DNA from: Anolis sagrei
Lineage: Eukaryota; Chordata; Lepidosauria; Squamata; Anolidae
Length of the DNA stretch: 64,000 nucleotides
Direction of reading: 5' to 3'
NCBI RefSeq assembly: GCF_037176765.1
Contig: NC_090026.1
Location: forward strand, 132,120,752-132,184,751
Shown here in pieces: positions 20,001 through 30,649 of the stretch (the stretch's first letter is position 1; every line of letters begins with the position of its first letter). The position numbers and the translations under genes are program-made. The notes below the pieces were generated by a model. That model saw nothing but the letters and a program-made list of their open reading frames with translations. It had not been told where the DNA came from and did no database searches.

Positions 20001-22199
20001 AGAGGAGATTCCATCTGAACATGAGGAAGAACTTCCTGACTGTGAGAGTCGTTCAGCAGTGGAACTCTCTTCCCTGGAGTGTGGTGGAGGCTCCTTCTTT
20101 GGAAGCTTTGAAACAGGGGCTGGATGGCCATTTGTCAGGGGTGATTTGAATGCAATATTCCTGCTTCTTGGCAGAATGGGGTTGGACTGGATGATGGCCC
20201 ATGAGGTCTCTTCCAACTCTTTGATTCTATGATTTTATGATTCTAGGAGTGCTTTGGTTGTGCTTTTCCTGCCCAGAAGAAGGGGTTGGATTGGATGACC
20301 TTGGGGGTCTCTAAAATGTCTTGTCCACTTTCGCAGGGCTGCAGTGCTCCTAACCTCAGTGGTGGCTTGTACCCATAGTTCTTCAAGGCAGCGCTCTCTC
20401 CCTGAGATTCCTCCCTCCAGAAAGAGAAGCCCAATCCCCAAATCAGATAAAATATGTGTTGGCAAAAAAAGACAATGGGATTTTGGCCTGCATCAATTGG
20501 AGCATAGTGTCTAGATCTAGGGAAGTCCTGCTCCCCATGCTCTATTCCGCTTTGGTTAGACCACTTGACCTGGAATATTGTGTCCAATTCTGGGCAACAC
20601 AATTCAAGAGAGATATTGACAAGCTGGAATGTGTCCAGAGGAGGGCGACTAAAATGATCAAGGGTCTGGAGAACAAGCCCTATGAGGAGCGGCTTAGGGA
20701 ACTGGGCATGTTTAGCCTGAAGAAGAGAAGGCTGAGAGGAGATATGATAGCCACGTATAAATATGTGAGAGGAAGCCACAGGGAGGAGGAGGGAGCAAAC
20801 TTGTTTTCTACTTCCCTGGAGACTAGGACGCGGAGCAATGGCTTCAAACTACAAGAGAGGAGATTCCATCTGAACATGAGGAAGAACTTCCTGACTGTGA
20901 GAGCTGTTCAGCAGTGGAACTCTCTGCCCCGGAGGGAGTGTGGTGGAGGCTCCTTCTTTGGAAGCTTTTAATCAGAGGCTAGATGGCCATCTGTCAGGGG
21001 TGATTGGAATGCAACAATCCTGCTTCTTGGCAGAATGGGGTTAGACTGGATGGCCCAGGAGGTCTCTTCCAACTCTTTGATTCTATGATTCTATTCCTGG
21101 TTTCCTCACTTTCGTAGGGCTCCTGTGCCAATGATTATTTTTCAAGGCAGCGCTCTCTCCCTGAGATTTTTATTATTATTATTAAACTTTATTTGTACCC
21201 CGCTAGCATCTCCCGAAGGACTCGATGCGGCTTACAAAGGCCAAGGCCTCAACACAACAACAACAGGCAATAACAATACGATACAAAGCAAATTAAAAAC
21301 ATAAGCAATGAAACCAAGTAGTGGGTGTGAGAGGTGGTATGTTGGATTTCTGGGCAAGTGCAATGTGCAGAGAGTCTTAAACTCTAATAAAGTGCTTCGG
21401 GGACATAGTGCTGGGGGTTATCCTATTCTGGAAAGGCACATCGGAATAGCCAGCTCTTCAAGTTCTTCCTAAAGACTGCCAACGTGGGTGCTAGTCTAAT
21501 GTCTTTGGGGAAGGTGTTCCAAAGTCGGGGGGCAACCACAGAGAAGGCCCTGTCCCTCGTCCCCACCAAACGCGCCTGAGACGCAGGTGGGATTGCGAGC
21601 AGGGCCTCTCCGGATGAACGAAGGGAGCGCATGGGTTCATAAACGGAGATGCGGTCACGCAGGTAGGCAGGTCCCAAACCGTTTAGGGCTTTGTAGGTAA
21701 GCACCTGCACCTTGAATTGGGCTCGGTAGGTAAACAGCAGCCAATGGAGCTCCTTGAACAGGAGGGTTGACCTTTCTCTGTAAGGAGCGCCAGTTAACAT
21801 CCTGGCCATCGCCCGTTGGACCAGTTGGAATTTCCGAGCCGTTTTCAAGGGCAGCCCCACGTAGAGTGCATTACAGTAGTCCAATCTAGAGGTGACCAAG
21901 GCATGGACTACCCCGGCCAAATCTACCTTTGCGAGGTACGGTTGCAGATTCCTCCCTCGAGCTCTGAAAAACCCAGAAGAGAAGCTGGACCCCCAAATAT
22001 GAGGACAATAAATAGTGGATCTACTTACCCATTTGGGGAGAGGGACTACTTCGGCAAGCAGAAAGGTGACGTTTTCGCCGGCGTTTCGGTTGTAGAGGTC
22101 AGCGGCAAGATCTGCAGCCTCTTCATAGGTCAGTTTAGCAGCCACTGCTGAAGCCACCCCGACCACAAGAAGCACCGTCCAGAAAGGGTTCCTCTCCAT
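16927..22199 (-). CDS. CATH: Cathelicidin B precursor (four exons, complete)
   Basis: Secreted antimicrobial peptide precursor of 181 residues. Exons 22199-22029, 19693-19553, 18644-18555 and 17067-16927 join in phase 0 with GT/AG sites. The signal peptide is residues 1-21 ([20 protein letters not shown]). The cathelin domain has sequons NVT and NFT. Exon 2 carries an acidic run, three Glu, Asp, then eight Glu, just before the second cysteine; snake cathelicidins also have an acidic run, but after the cathelin domain. Exon 3 has an extra cysteine (KTCFGYC), giving five instead of four. Exon 4 starts [20 protein letters not shown] and ends in a hydrophobic tail (IVVAGKLLL). Snake peptides begin KRFKKFF after a Val, so cleavage after V7 of exon 4 is likely, leaving a 39-residue, strongly cationic peptide. 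An earlier in-frame ATG (22247) lies upstream of the TATA-like box, so 22199 is the start. Confidence 0.93.
17090..17512 (+). mobile_element. Penelope-like 3' fragment in intron 3 of cathelicidin B
   Basis: It encodes the family's tail ([11 protein letters not shown]-like; [14 protein letters not shown]-like) and ends in the terminal module GCCCGAAAAAACCTAC-like. An internal duplication of GGACATCTAATCACATCTCA is present at 17109 and 17227. Confidence 0.75.
17402..17457 (+). ncRNA. Hammerhead-ribozyme-like motif (Penelope-like element)
   Basis: The boxes CTGAGGA (17412-17418) and GAAACGTC (17439-17446) flank a 6-bp stem, GCTTGC/GCAGGC. Stem I is CCT-like/AGG with CTC/GAG beyond it. One extra T separates the first box from the stem, and the stem III bases ACGT are self-complementary. 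Penelope-like elements are known to carry hammerhead motifs. Activity is inferred, not shown. Confidence 0.5.
17575..18459. mobile_element. hAT element with GC-rich hairpins, 8-bp target duplication
   Basis: The ends TAGGCCTG / CAGGCCTA are flanked by GTTGGACA (17567-17574, 18460-18467). Inside are a 210-bp hairpin (17575-17784), a decayed Penelope-like module (17785-17880), and four direct or inverted copies of a GC-rich block (CCATCCAATCGGCTCCGC). It sits in intron 3 of cathelicidin B. Confidence 0.8.
17985..18172. repeat. Near-perfect GC-rich inverted repeat
   Basis: Arms of roughly 80 bp (CCCTTACAACCGGCC... and its inverse) with (CTC)n/(GAG)n next to an 18-20 bp loop. Flanking GCGCGCGCGC runs could form Z-DNA. 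Confidence 0.85.
18555..18644 (-). CDS. CATH: Cathelicidin B exon 3
   Basis: It has 30 codons between CTTGCAG and GTAAGG, reading [20 protein letters not shown] and [10 protein letters not shown]. It has an extra cysteine compared with A and C. Confidence 0.92.
18756..19242 (-). repeat. SINE with tRNA-like head and L2-like tail
   Basis: The head on the minus strand has GTGGCGCAGCTGG and a box B-like GAGTTTGAAGC. The tail reads GTAATCCGCCCTGAGTCCCC then AATAATAATAATAAC. Copies of the same family lie at 41976 and 47701. Confidence 0.8.
19307..19444. mobile_element. 138-bp palindromic hAT MITE
   Basis: Inverted arms AAGGCATGGGCCAACTTGAG and CCAGGCTGGCCCATGCCTG, with the 8-bp target duplication CCATAGAT (19299-19306, 19445-19452). 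It lies in intron 2 of cathelicidin B. Confidence 0.85.
19553..19693 (-). CDS. CATH: Cathelicidin B exon 2
   Basis: It has 47 codons between TTCTCAG and GTAAGG, reading [20 protein letters not shown], then [11 protein letters not shown], a poly-Glu run and CTFKDNG. It is 11 codons longer than exon 2 of A and C because of the acidic run. Confidence 0.93.
19740..19963 (+). repeat. Unclassified interspersed repeat
   Basis: AATCTATATAAATAAAAACG followed by TTGACACCAATTTGGACACA looks like a dispersed element, but I cannot place its family. Confidence 0.35.
19964..20250 (+). repeat. CR1 3' fragment
   Basis: Translated [20 protein letters not shown], then [18 protein letters not shown], ending in ATTCTATG-type octamers. 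It lies in intron 1 of cathelicidin B. Confidence 0.9.
20456..21095 (+). repeat. CR1 3' fragment
   Basis: Encodes ANGILACIN-like through [20 protein letters not shown] and ends with ATTCTATG. It lies in intron 1 of cathelicidin B. Confidence 0.9.
21168..21955 (-). repeat. L2 3' fragment
   Basis: The minus strand reads [36 protein letters not shown] and [17 protein letters not shown]. The 3' end is at 21168 with ATT repeats. It lies about 75 bases inside intron 1, next to cathelicidin B exon 1. Confidence 0.9.
22029..22199 (-). CDS. CATH: Cathelicidin B exon 1
   Basis: It has 57 codons ending VVPLPKW, then the donor GTAAGT. It encodes the signal peptide and cathelin helix ([20 protein letters not shown]). 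Confidence 0.94.
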
Positions 22200-22237
22200 C
22201 TTTGGTCCTTCTGGATCCCTCTCCTCTGTGTCCCTTC

Positions 22238-22244
22238 TTTTATG
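22238..22244 (-). promoter_or_regulatory. TATA-like box of cathelicidin B
   Basis: CATAAAA on the minus strand lies about 40 bases before the ATG, at the same spacing as in gene A. Confidence 0.5.
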
Positions 22245-22667
22245 CACAGATGGAGCGCAAGGTTTCCTTGCTGGGGTTTTCCCCTTGGAAGCAATCAGAG
22301 CAAATTCCTATGCAAATTGGGGAGACAACCTGACATGGAAAGGAAGCAGAAATTGAGATTTTTTTTCCAAAGTTGCTCAGGTGAGGAATTGGCACAAGAT
22401 GAGGAGGAAGCGGGTTCTGAACCAGGATCAGAGGATGAAAAAAACCCCCAATGTTCTCATCTGGCTTCATCTGGCTTTTTAAATTCATACGATGGTCTGG
22501 CCAGAAATCAGTGCGAATCAACATTGTGGAATTAATGAAGGTTGATACCCTTTCACTGCCAAGGCTCAATGCTACGGAGTACTGGGAGTTGTAGTTTCAC
22601 CAAGGGGTGTATAAAAATGCAGTGTGAAGGCGTTGTGAAACTGCAACTCCCAGGGTTCAACAACATT

Positions 22668-22820
22668 GGAGCTCCTGGTGGCAGAGTGGGTTGAACCCTT
22701 GTGCCATCAGAACTGCTGACCGCCCTTGCAGATGTCCAATTTTCTCACATCAGAAGTGGCTTGCAGTTTCCTCAAGTCGCTCCTGATAAAAAACAAAACA
22801 AAACAAAACCAAAACAACAA
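22668..22820 (+). repeat. tRNA-derived SINE, partial
   Basis: GGAGCTCCTGGTGGCAGAGT...GAAGTGGCTTGCAGTTTCCT, with an A-rich tail (AAAACAAAACAAAACAAAAC). An internal part of the consensus is missing. Confidence 0.75.
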
Positions 22821-22985
22821 TAAGCCATGGCAGTCCAAGGGGTGTCAAACCGTATTGCTTCCATAGTGTAGATACACCCGTGGAATAATATATAGCAAAG
22901 TTATTTTCCCCCACTCATGACCCCTTTTTGCCTGAGAAATGTGCAGTTTCAAGTAGCAACTGGAGCATTAGCGGCATGTAGTCAC

Positions 22986-23034
22986 TAACAGATTCATGTA
23001 AATGCCTAAAACAGCCACTAGGTGGCAAACTACA
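22986..23034 (+). promoter_or_regulatory. Repeat block with a CTCF-like core, copy 1
   Basis: CCACTAGGTGGC (23015-23026) fits the CTCF core pattern CCASYAGRKGGC. The same block recurs at 24050-24102. Occupancy is unknown. Confidence 0.35.
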
Positions 23035-23035
23035 C

Positions 23036-23545
23036 TATTTATTTATTTACTATATTTGTAAACCCCCATTCTCAGCCCTCAGGCGACTCAGGGCGGTTTA
23101 GAGAGGCAACAATTGGATGCCCCATACACCAGAAAACATTTTAAAACATTAATATATAATATAAAACCATCACAAAAGCAACAAAAACATAAATCATTTG
23201 TGTCTCCTAATTAAAACGTTGTCAAATCTCATCATCTAGTCGTTTCATATTCCTATGTCTATTACATTGCATTTTCAAATGCTTGCTCAAACAGCCAAGT
23301 CTTGACTCTTTTCCGGAATGTTAAGAGAGAGGGGGCCAATTTAAAGTCCCTAGGAAGAGCGTTCCATAGCCAGGGTGCCACCACTGAGAAGGCCGTGTTT
23401 TCCGTCCCTGCCAAACATACTTGTGACACTGGTGGGATCAAGAGCAGGACCTCCCCGGACGATCTTAAAGTCCTAGCAGGTTCATAAAGGGAGATGCGTT
23501 CGGAGAGGTAAGTTGGGCCAGAACCATTTTTTGTGACCTCCACAT
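23036..23545 (-). repeat. L2 3' fragment
   Basis: The minus strand reads YLSERISLYEPARTLRSSGE and FSVVAPWLWNALPRDFK. The 3' end lies at TTTATTTATTTAC. Confidence 0.88.
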
Positions 23546-23597
23546 TTAGTTAGAGATTCTTGACTAGGGTAATGACCCACAGTTTGGAAAAGCTATG

Positions 23598-24000
23598 CTT
23601 TATTTATTTATTTATTTATTTATTTATTTCGGTTTCTTCTATCCCGCCCTTCTCACCCCGAAGGGGACTCAGGGCGGCTTACAAAGGCACAATTCGATGC
23701 CAGCATCACATAACAGTACTAAACAAATAACAGCAATTAACAATTAAACAACAGTTCCTGCAATTACAACAATAAAACCAATAATACCAATACAAACCCA
23801 ATTACTCCTCATTGACGGTCAGCGTTCGCTATCTCATAGTCCAAATTCCAATTCCACATTCTCAGTCCTGTCAGTCCTAATCGTCTGATTGTCCTTATCT
23901 AGTTGTCCACAGGTGAGGGGCCACTACTGAGAAGGCCCTGCTCCTCGTCGCCACCAACCTCACTTGTGATAGCGGTGGGGTCGAGAGCAGGGCCTCCCCT
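23598..24000 (-). repeat. L2 3' fragment
   Basis: A (TTTA)n run, the CCGCCCTTCTCACCCCGAAG tail, then a short ORF2 remnant (GRGAFSVVAPHL-like). Confidence 0.8.
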
Positions 24001-24049
24001 TTACAGCAGGCTTATACAACATGCGGACCAGGGCTTGCAACATGTAGTT

Positions 24050-24102
24050 GTTAACAGATTCATGTAAATGCCTAAAACAGTCACTAGGTGGCGAGCTACA
24101 CA
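24050..24102 (+). promoter_or_regulatory. Repeat block with a CTCF-like core, copy 2
   Basis: It shares ACAGATTCATGTAAATGCCT with copy 1. The core here is TCACTAGGTGGC (24081-24092), one base off the pattern. Confidence 0.3.
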
Positions 24103-24234
24103 AGGACTCTGAGCATTAGAGAGGGACGTCACACGCAGCAGCGCTACAGCAGAGTAGCCATTGCAGTTACCAAACTCACCTGTGGCAAAAGGAGCACAAA
24201 GGATGATATCAACAACAACAACAACAACAACAGC

Positions 24235-24420
24235 AACACTTTATGAACCTTTATTCCATCCTTCTCACCCCGAAGGGGACTCAGAGCAGACCACAGTACA
24301 TGTACACAGCAAACATTCAATGCCGCTTTGTATAGACAATAAACAGACAGACAGAACAGAAGGAGGTGCCATGGAAGGTTGGGCTCGAGTCCAGGAGGTG
24401 TTGTTGCTCTGTGCAGCTTA
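24235..24420 (-). repeat. SINE with L2-like tail
   Basis: Same family as 2795-3045, in reverse: TTCTCACCCCGAAGGGGACT, then AGCAAACATTCAATGCC. Confidence 0.6.
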
Positions 24421-24429
24421 GAGTCAACA

Positions 24430-25230
24430 TCTCATAGAATCATAAAATCAAAGTATTGGAAGAGACTTCATGGGCCATCCAGTCCAACCCCATTCTGCCA
24501 AGAAGCAGGAATATTGCATTCAAATCACCCTTGACAGATGGCCATCCAGCCTCTGTTTCAAAGCTTCCATAGAAGGAGCCTCCACCACACTCCGGGGCAG
24601 AGAGTTCCACTGCTGAACGGCTCTCACAGTCAGGAAGTTCTTCCTCATGTTCAGATGGAATCTCCTTTCTCGTAGTTTGAAGCCATTGTTCCTTGTCCTA
24701 ATCTCCATGGAAGCAGTAAACAAGCTCGCTCCCTCCTCCCTGTGGCTTCCTCTCACCTATTTATACATGGCTCTCATGTCTCCTCTCATCCTTCTCTTCT
24801 TCAGGCTAAACATGCCCAGCTCCTTAAGCCGCGCCTCTTAGGGCTTGTTCTCCAGACCCTGGATCATTTTAGTCGCCCTCCTCTGGGCACATTCCAGCTT
24901 CTCAAAATCTCTCTTGAATTGTGGTGCCAGAAATTATTATTTATTTATTATTATTTATTTGCTTTACTTCTATACCGCCTTTCTCAGCCAAAAAAGGCGA
25001 CTCAAGGCGGCTTACATAGTAAAGGTTAACACAACAATATCAAAAAGCAGTTAAAACACATTATACAAGACATATCAAATCAAGCAATCAATTAACATAG
25101 ACGTGAGAATTGGAGACAATATTCCAGGTGTGGTCTAACCAAAGCAGAATAGAGCATGGGGAGCAGGACTTTCCTAGATCTAGACACTAGGCTCCTATTG
25201 ATGCAGGCCAAAATCCCATTGGCTTATAAG
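24430..25230 (-). repeat. CR1 3' fragment, split by an L2-type tail
   Basis: The CR1 parts are 24430-24932 and 25105-25230 (minus). Between them, 24933-25104 holds TTTATTTGCTTTACTTCTAT and GCGACTCAAGGCGGCTTAC, an L2/SINE 3' end. Confidence 0.85.
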
Positions 25231-25939
25231 TAATAAGTCATATACTTATAAGTCATAAGTAACAGGTCAATGAGAACCACCATTTGGGGGATATCGTGGC
25301 CTATTCGTCCTATCTGGAGTTAACGTTGAACAAGTTAGTGGTGCTCCCAGTTCAAATGCAGATATGTGCATGAAATCTATGTGACCCAAAACATATTCAA
25401 AACTCCAAAATGTGAACATGGGGACCAAGACTTAGAGCCAAAATAAAAATATTACAAAATGTGACTTGCCCCAGAAATTTTTTTTTTTGCAACAGAGAGT
25501 TTTGGACATTGCTTGCCCAAGTTTCTCTCTCCCCCCTCCCCAATACTATAATTTCCAAACAACTTCTTGAGTCGTGGGGAACACCATGCTTTTGCAATCA
25601 TCCATTGTCCAGAAATCACGGTGCTGCAACTCTTGATTCTCCACATATTTCGCAGCCGGGAGGAGATCCTACCTCCCCTTTTTGGAATGTGTTGCCTTGA
25701 AGAGGGTCCCTGACCTGAAGTCACTCCCGGGGTGTAAATATTTGTTGTGCTCAAGAAGAGCTTGCAAAGAAAGGTCCCCATTGTTCCTGACACGAGGAAT
25801 GCAAATTAAGAAGTTGTTTAAATTCAGATATGGGTACATTTCCTCATTCTGAGATGAAGTCACCAAGGTATTTTGGCCCAAGACTGCCCAGATGGCCACA
25901 GGGCCTCTCCTTGACCGAAACTGGACCACATTGGGGTAA
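25231..25939. other. Spacer with no recognised feature
   Basis: Open frames of 79-113 codons exist on both strands, but none has a recognisable domain or codon pattern. Confidence 0.4.
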
Positions 25940-26295
25940 TTGGTTGTTTTCGAAACACGACTCCCAAATGTTCTGAAAACTATGAATTCCTCTGAGGAGC
26001 ATCTTAGGGATGTTCAGCCTGGAGAAGAGAAGACAGAGAAAAGGGAACAGGAGACACATGTTAAAATCTTGGAAAGGAGGTCCCATGGAGGAGAACAGGG
26101 ACAGGCTTGTCTTCTGCTGCTCCGGAGACACAATGGAGCAAAGGATTCAAATTGCAAGAAAGGACATTCCACCAAAACGTTAGGAAGAACTTCCTTGCAG
26201 GAAGAACCACTCAACTGTGAAATAAGTTGCCTTGGAATCTGCTGGAGTCTCCTTCTCTGGAGGCTTTTAAGCAGGAACCAAACTCTAGGATTTAG
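25940..26295 (+). repeat. Old CR1-like fragment
   Basis: A diverged CR1 C-terminal end: PGEEKTEKREQE in one frame, with GAGGAGAACAGGGACAGGCT and AGGAAGAACTTCCTTGCAGG. Confidence 0.5.
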
Positions 26296-27734
26296 AGTCT
26301 GGTGGAGTCCCAATCTTCAAGAAGGGAAAAAAGGACGACCCAAACAATTACCGTCCGGTCAGCCTCACGTTGATACCAGGCAAGATTCTGGAAAAGATTG
26401 TTAAGGAAGTGGTCTGCAAACACTTAGAAACAAATGCGGTCATCGCTAAGAGTCAACATGGATTTATCAAAAACAAGTCATGCCAGACTCATCTGATCTC
26501 TTTTTTTGATAGAGCTACAAGCTGGGTAGATGCAGGGAATGCCGTGGATGGAGCGTACCTGGATTTGAGTAAGGCCTTCTTTGACAAGGTCCCCCACGAC
26601 CTTCTGGCAAGGAAACTAGTCCCATGTGGGCGAGGCAAAACTACGGTGAGATGGATCTGGAATTGGTTAAGTGGACGAACCCAGAGGGTGATTCTCCCCA
26701 AGGCTTCCTCTTCATCCTGGAAAGAAGTGACGAGTGGAGTGCCGCAGGGTTTCCTCCTGGGCCCGGTCCTGTTCAACATCTTTATTAATGACTTAGATGA
26801 AGGGCTAGAAGGCATGATCATCAAGTTTGCAGACGACACCAAATTGGGAGGGAGAGCCAAGACTCCAGAGGACAGGAGCAGGATTCAAAACGATCTTGAC
26901 AGATTAGAGAGATGGGCCAAGACTAACAAAATGAAGTTAAAGAGGGACAAATGCAAGATACTCCACTTAGGCAGAAAAAACAAAACGCAAAGATACAGAA
27001 TGGGGGACGATGATGCCTGGCTCGAGAGCAGTACGTGTGAAAAAGATCTTGGAGTCCTCGTGGACAACCAGTTAAACATGAGCCAACAATGTGATGTGGC
27101 GGCAAAAAAAGCCAATGGGATTTTGGCCTGCATCAATAGGAGCATAGTGTCTAGATCTAAGGAAGTCATGCTCCCCATGCTCTATTCTGCCTTGGTCAGA
27201 CCACACCTGGAATATTGTGTCCAATTCTGGGCACCACAATTCAAGAGAGATATTGACTCTAAGCTGGAATGTGTCCAGAGGAGGGCGACTAAAATGATCG
27301 AGGGTCTGGAGAACAAGCCCTATGAAGAGCGGCTTAAGGAGCTGGGTATGTTTAGCCTGAAGAAGAGAAGGCTGAGAGGAGACATGATAGCCATGTATAA
27401 ATATGTGAGAGGAAGTCGTAGGGAGGAGGGAGCAAGCTTGTTTTCTGCTTCCCTGGAGACTAGGACACAAAACAATGGCTTCAAACTACAAGAGAGGAGA
27501 TTTCATCTGAACATGAGGAAGAACTTCCTGACTGTGAGAGCTGTTCAGCAGTGGAACTCTCTGCCCTGGAGTGTGGTGGAGGATCCTTCTTTGGAAGTTT
27601 TTAAGCAGAGGCTGGATGGCCATCTGTCAGGGGTGATTTGAATGCAATATTCCTGCTTCTTGGCAGAATGGGGTTGGACTGGATGGCCCAGGAGGTCTCT
27701 TCCAACTCTTTGATTCTATTATTCTATGATTCTC
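26296..27734 (+). mobile_element. CR1 LINE, 5'-truncated, with open reverse transcriptase frame
   Basis: An uninterrupted frame of 423 codons (26370-27641) covers most of the reverse transcriptase and the C-terminal part of ORF2. Visible motifs are [48 protein letters not shown], the catalytic FADDTKL, and [20 protein letters not shown]. The 3' end has the CR1 octamer ATTCTATG. The endonuclease domain and ORF1 are absent, so the copy cannot move alone. It is one of the youngest CR1 copies here. Confidence 0.93.
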
Positions 27735-28500
27735 CACAAAGTCAACAATGATACTGAAATTCAACACCGCTTGAGCTCTGCGAGTGCAGCATTTTTCTGA
27801 ATGAAGCAGACAGTGTTTGAGGACCGGGACATTGGTAGGGAGACCAAGGGGCTTGTTTATAAAGCTATTGTCCTCCCAATCCTGCTATATGCCTGCGAGA
27901 CGTAGACAGTCTATAGACGTCACATGCAACTCCTAGAATGATTCTATCAGCGCTGCCTCCAAAAAAAATCCTGCAAATCTCTTGGGAAAACAGGCGGACA
28001 AATGTCAGTGTGCTGGAAGAAGCAAAGACAACCAGCATTGAAGCGATGGTCCTCCATCTTCAACTCTGCTGGACCTTCCATGTTGTCTGGATGCCCAGCC
28101 ACCGTCTCCCAAAGCAGTTGCTCTATTCCAAAGTCAAGAATGGAAAATGGAATGTTGGAGGACAGGAAAAGAGATTTAAAGACAGGCTGAAAGCCAACTT
28201 TAAAAACTCTGGCATAGACACTGAGAACTGGGAAGCCCTGGCCCATGAGCGCTCCAGTTGGAGGTCAGCTGTGACCAGCAGTGCTGCAGAATTTGAAGAG
28301 GCACGAAGGAGGGCGAAAGAGAGAAACATGCCAAGAGGAAAGTGCGTCAAGCCAACCGCGACCTGGACGGCCTTCCACCTGGAAACCGATGTTCTCACTG
28401 TGGGAGAAGATACAGAATACCAATGGTTCCACCACCAGGATACTACACTTGGAGGACCATCATCCTCAGACTACAAGGGATCACCTAAGTAAGTAAATAA
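27735..28500 (+). mobile_element. LINE 3' fragment with (TAAG)n tail, clade uncertain
   Basis: Reads FEDRDIGRETKGLVYKAIV in pieces, then VSVLEEAKTTSIEAMVLHLQ and ENWEALAHERSSWRSAVTSS, ending CCTAAGTAAGTAAATAAG. A second copy, with a 12-bp target duplication, is at 56347-56951. Confidence 0.75.
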
Positions 28501-28949
28501 GATGGTGTCTTCCTTTATAGCAAAATGGGGTTGGACTGGATGGCCTTTGGGGACCCTTTCCATCTCTAGGATTGTATTCAAGGAGCTGAACTCTGACTTG
28601 CAGAACATAGTAGCCTTCCTACAGTGGAGAACGGGGCTAAAGGAGGTCATGGAGCTGACCTGTCTGTGGCAAGACCTTTGGCTTCCTCCTCCTCGTGGCA
28701 GAATGTCTTCTCCTGGAAGCCAGGAGGCAGGCCTTGCTCCAGTGGTGTGTTGAGGGGAAATGCTCGTTGGTTGGCCAACCTTCCAAGGTGGGAGAGCCGT
28801 TGGAGGCAAGGACCTAACCGGTGGAAGCTGTGGTCTCCCTTCCTTGCAAAACCAACTCTGCAAGAGAGCAAGTGGCAAGGGAGGAAAGAAAGAAAGAGAG
28901 GGGGGAAGGAATCTCTCTCCAAGGAAAGAGGGCATTTCTTGGAGATGCA
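28501..28949. other. Spacer before the 94-bp array
   Basis: No gene is recognised. One frame is Trp/Arg-rich (RGNARWLANLPRWESRW), but it lacks support as an exon. A purine-rich stretch lies at 28870-28910. Confidence 0.35.
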
Positions 28950-30649
28950 GCTATGGGTCCATCTCCACTGCAGAAGGAATTCAATGTGGCCCCACTTGAA
29001 CTGCCCTTGCCCAATGTGATAGAATCCTGGGAGTTGTAGTTTCACTAAGGATACATCTGAATTACAGAATAAATTCAGTGTGGCTCCACTTGAACTGCCT
29101 TGGTCCAATGCGATGGGGTCCTGGGAGTTGTAGTTTCACTAAGGACGTGTCTATATTGTAGAATGAATGCAGTGTGGCTGCACTTGGAGTACCCTTGCCC
29201 AATGTCATGGAATCCTGGGAATTGTAGTTTTACTAAGGATGTGTCTATATTGCAAAATGAATGCATTGTGGCTGCACTTGAACTACCATTGCCTAATGTG
29301 ATGGAATCCTGGGAGTTGTAGTTTCGGAAAGGATGCATCTATATTGCAGAATGAATGCAGTGTGGCCACACTTGAACTGCCCTGGCCCAATGTGATGGAA
29401 TCCTGGGAGTTATAGTTTCACAGGATGTGTCTATATTGCAAATTAATGCAGTGTGGCCCCACTTGAACTGCCTTGGTCCAATGTGATGGAATGCTAGGAG
29501 TTGTAGTTACACTAAGGATGCATCTATATTGCAGAATGAATGCAGTGTGGCCACACTTGAACTGCCCTGGCCCAATGCTATGGAATCCTGGGAGTTGTAG
29601 TTTCACTAAGGATGCATCTATATTGCAGAATGAATGCAGTGTGGCCACACTTGAACTGCCCTGTCCCAATGTGATGGAATCCTGGGAGTTTTAGTTTCAC
29701 TAAGGATGTGTTTATATTGCAGAATGGATGCAGCGTGGCTGCACTTGGACTGCCCAATGTGATGGAATCCTGGGAGTTATAGTTTCACTTAGGATGTGTC
29801 TATATTGCAAATGAATGCATTGTGGCCCCACTTGAACTGCCTTGGTCCAATGTGATAGAATCCTGGGAGTTGTAGTTTCACTAAGGATGTGTCTATATTG
29901 CAGAATGAATGCAGTGTGGCTGCACTTGAACTACCCTTGCCCAATGTGATGGAATCCTGGGAGTTTTAGTTTCACTAAGGATGCATCTATATTGCTGAAT
30001 GAATGCAGTGTGGCTGATCTTGAACTACCCTTGCCCAATGCGATGGAATTCTGGGAGTTGTAGTTTCACTTAGGATGTGTCTATATTGCAGAATGGATGC
30101 AGCGTGGCCGCACTTGGACTACCCTTGCCCAATGTGATGGAATCCTGGCAGCTGTAGTTTCACTAAGGATGCATATTGCAGAATGAATGTAGCATGCCTG
30201 CACTTGGAGTACCCTTGCCCAATGTGATGGAATCCTGGGAGATATAGTTTCACTTAGAATGTGTCTATATTGCAGAATGAATGCAGTGTGGTTGCACTTG
30301 AACTACCATTGCCTAATGTGATGGAATCCTGGGAGTTGTAGTTTCACTAAGGATGCATCTATATTGTAGGTAGAATGAATGCAGTGTGGCTGCATTTGGA
30401 CTATCCTTGCATTTGAACTACCATTGCCTAATGTGATGGGGTCCTGGGAGCTATAGTTTAACTAAGGATGTGTTTATATTGCAGAATGGATGCATTGTGG
30501 CCCCACTTGAACTGCCTTGGTCCAATGCGATGGAATCCTGGGAGTTTTAGTTTCACTTAGGATGTGTCTGTATTGCAGAATGAATGCAGCGTGGCCACAC
30601 TTGGACTACCCTTGCCCAATGTGATGGAATCCTGGGAGTTGTAGTTTCA

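Noticed and set aside
28624-28900. Trp/Arg-rich frame as a fourth cathelicidin peptide exon
   Set aside because: No cathelin exons nearby on that strand, no convincing acceptor, and no SRIT or KRFKK-type start.
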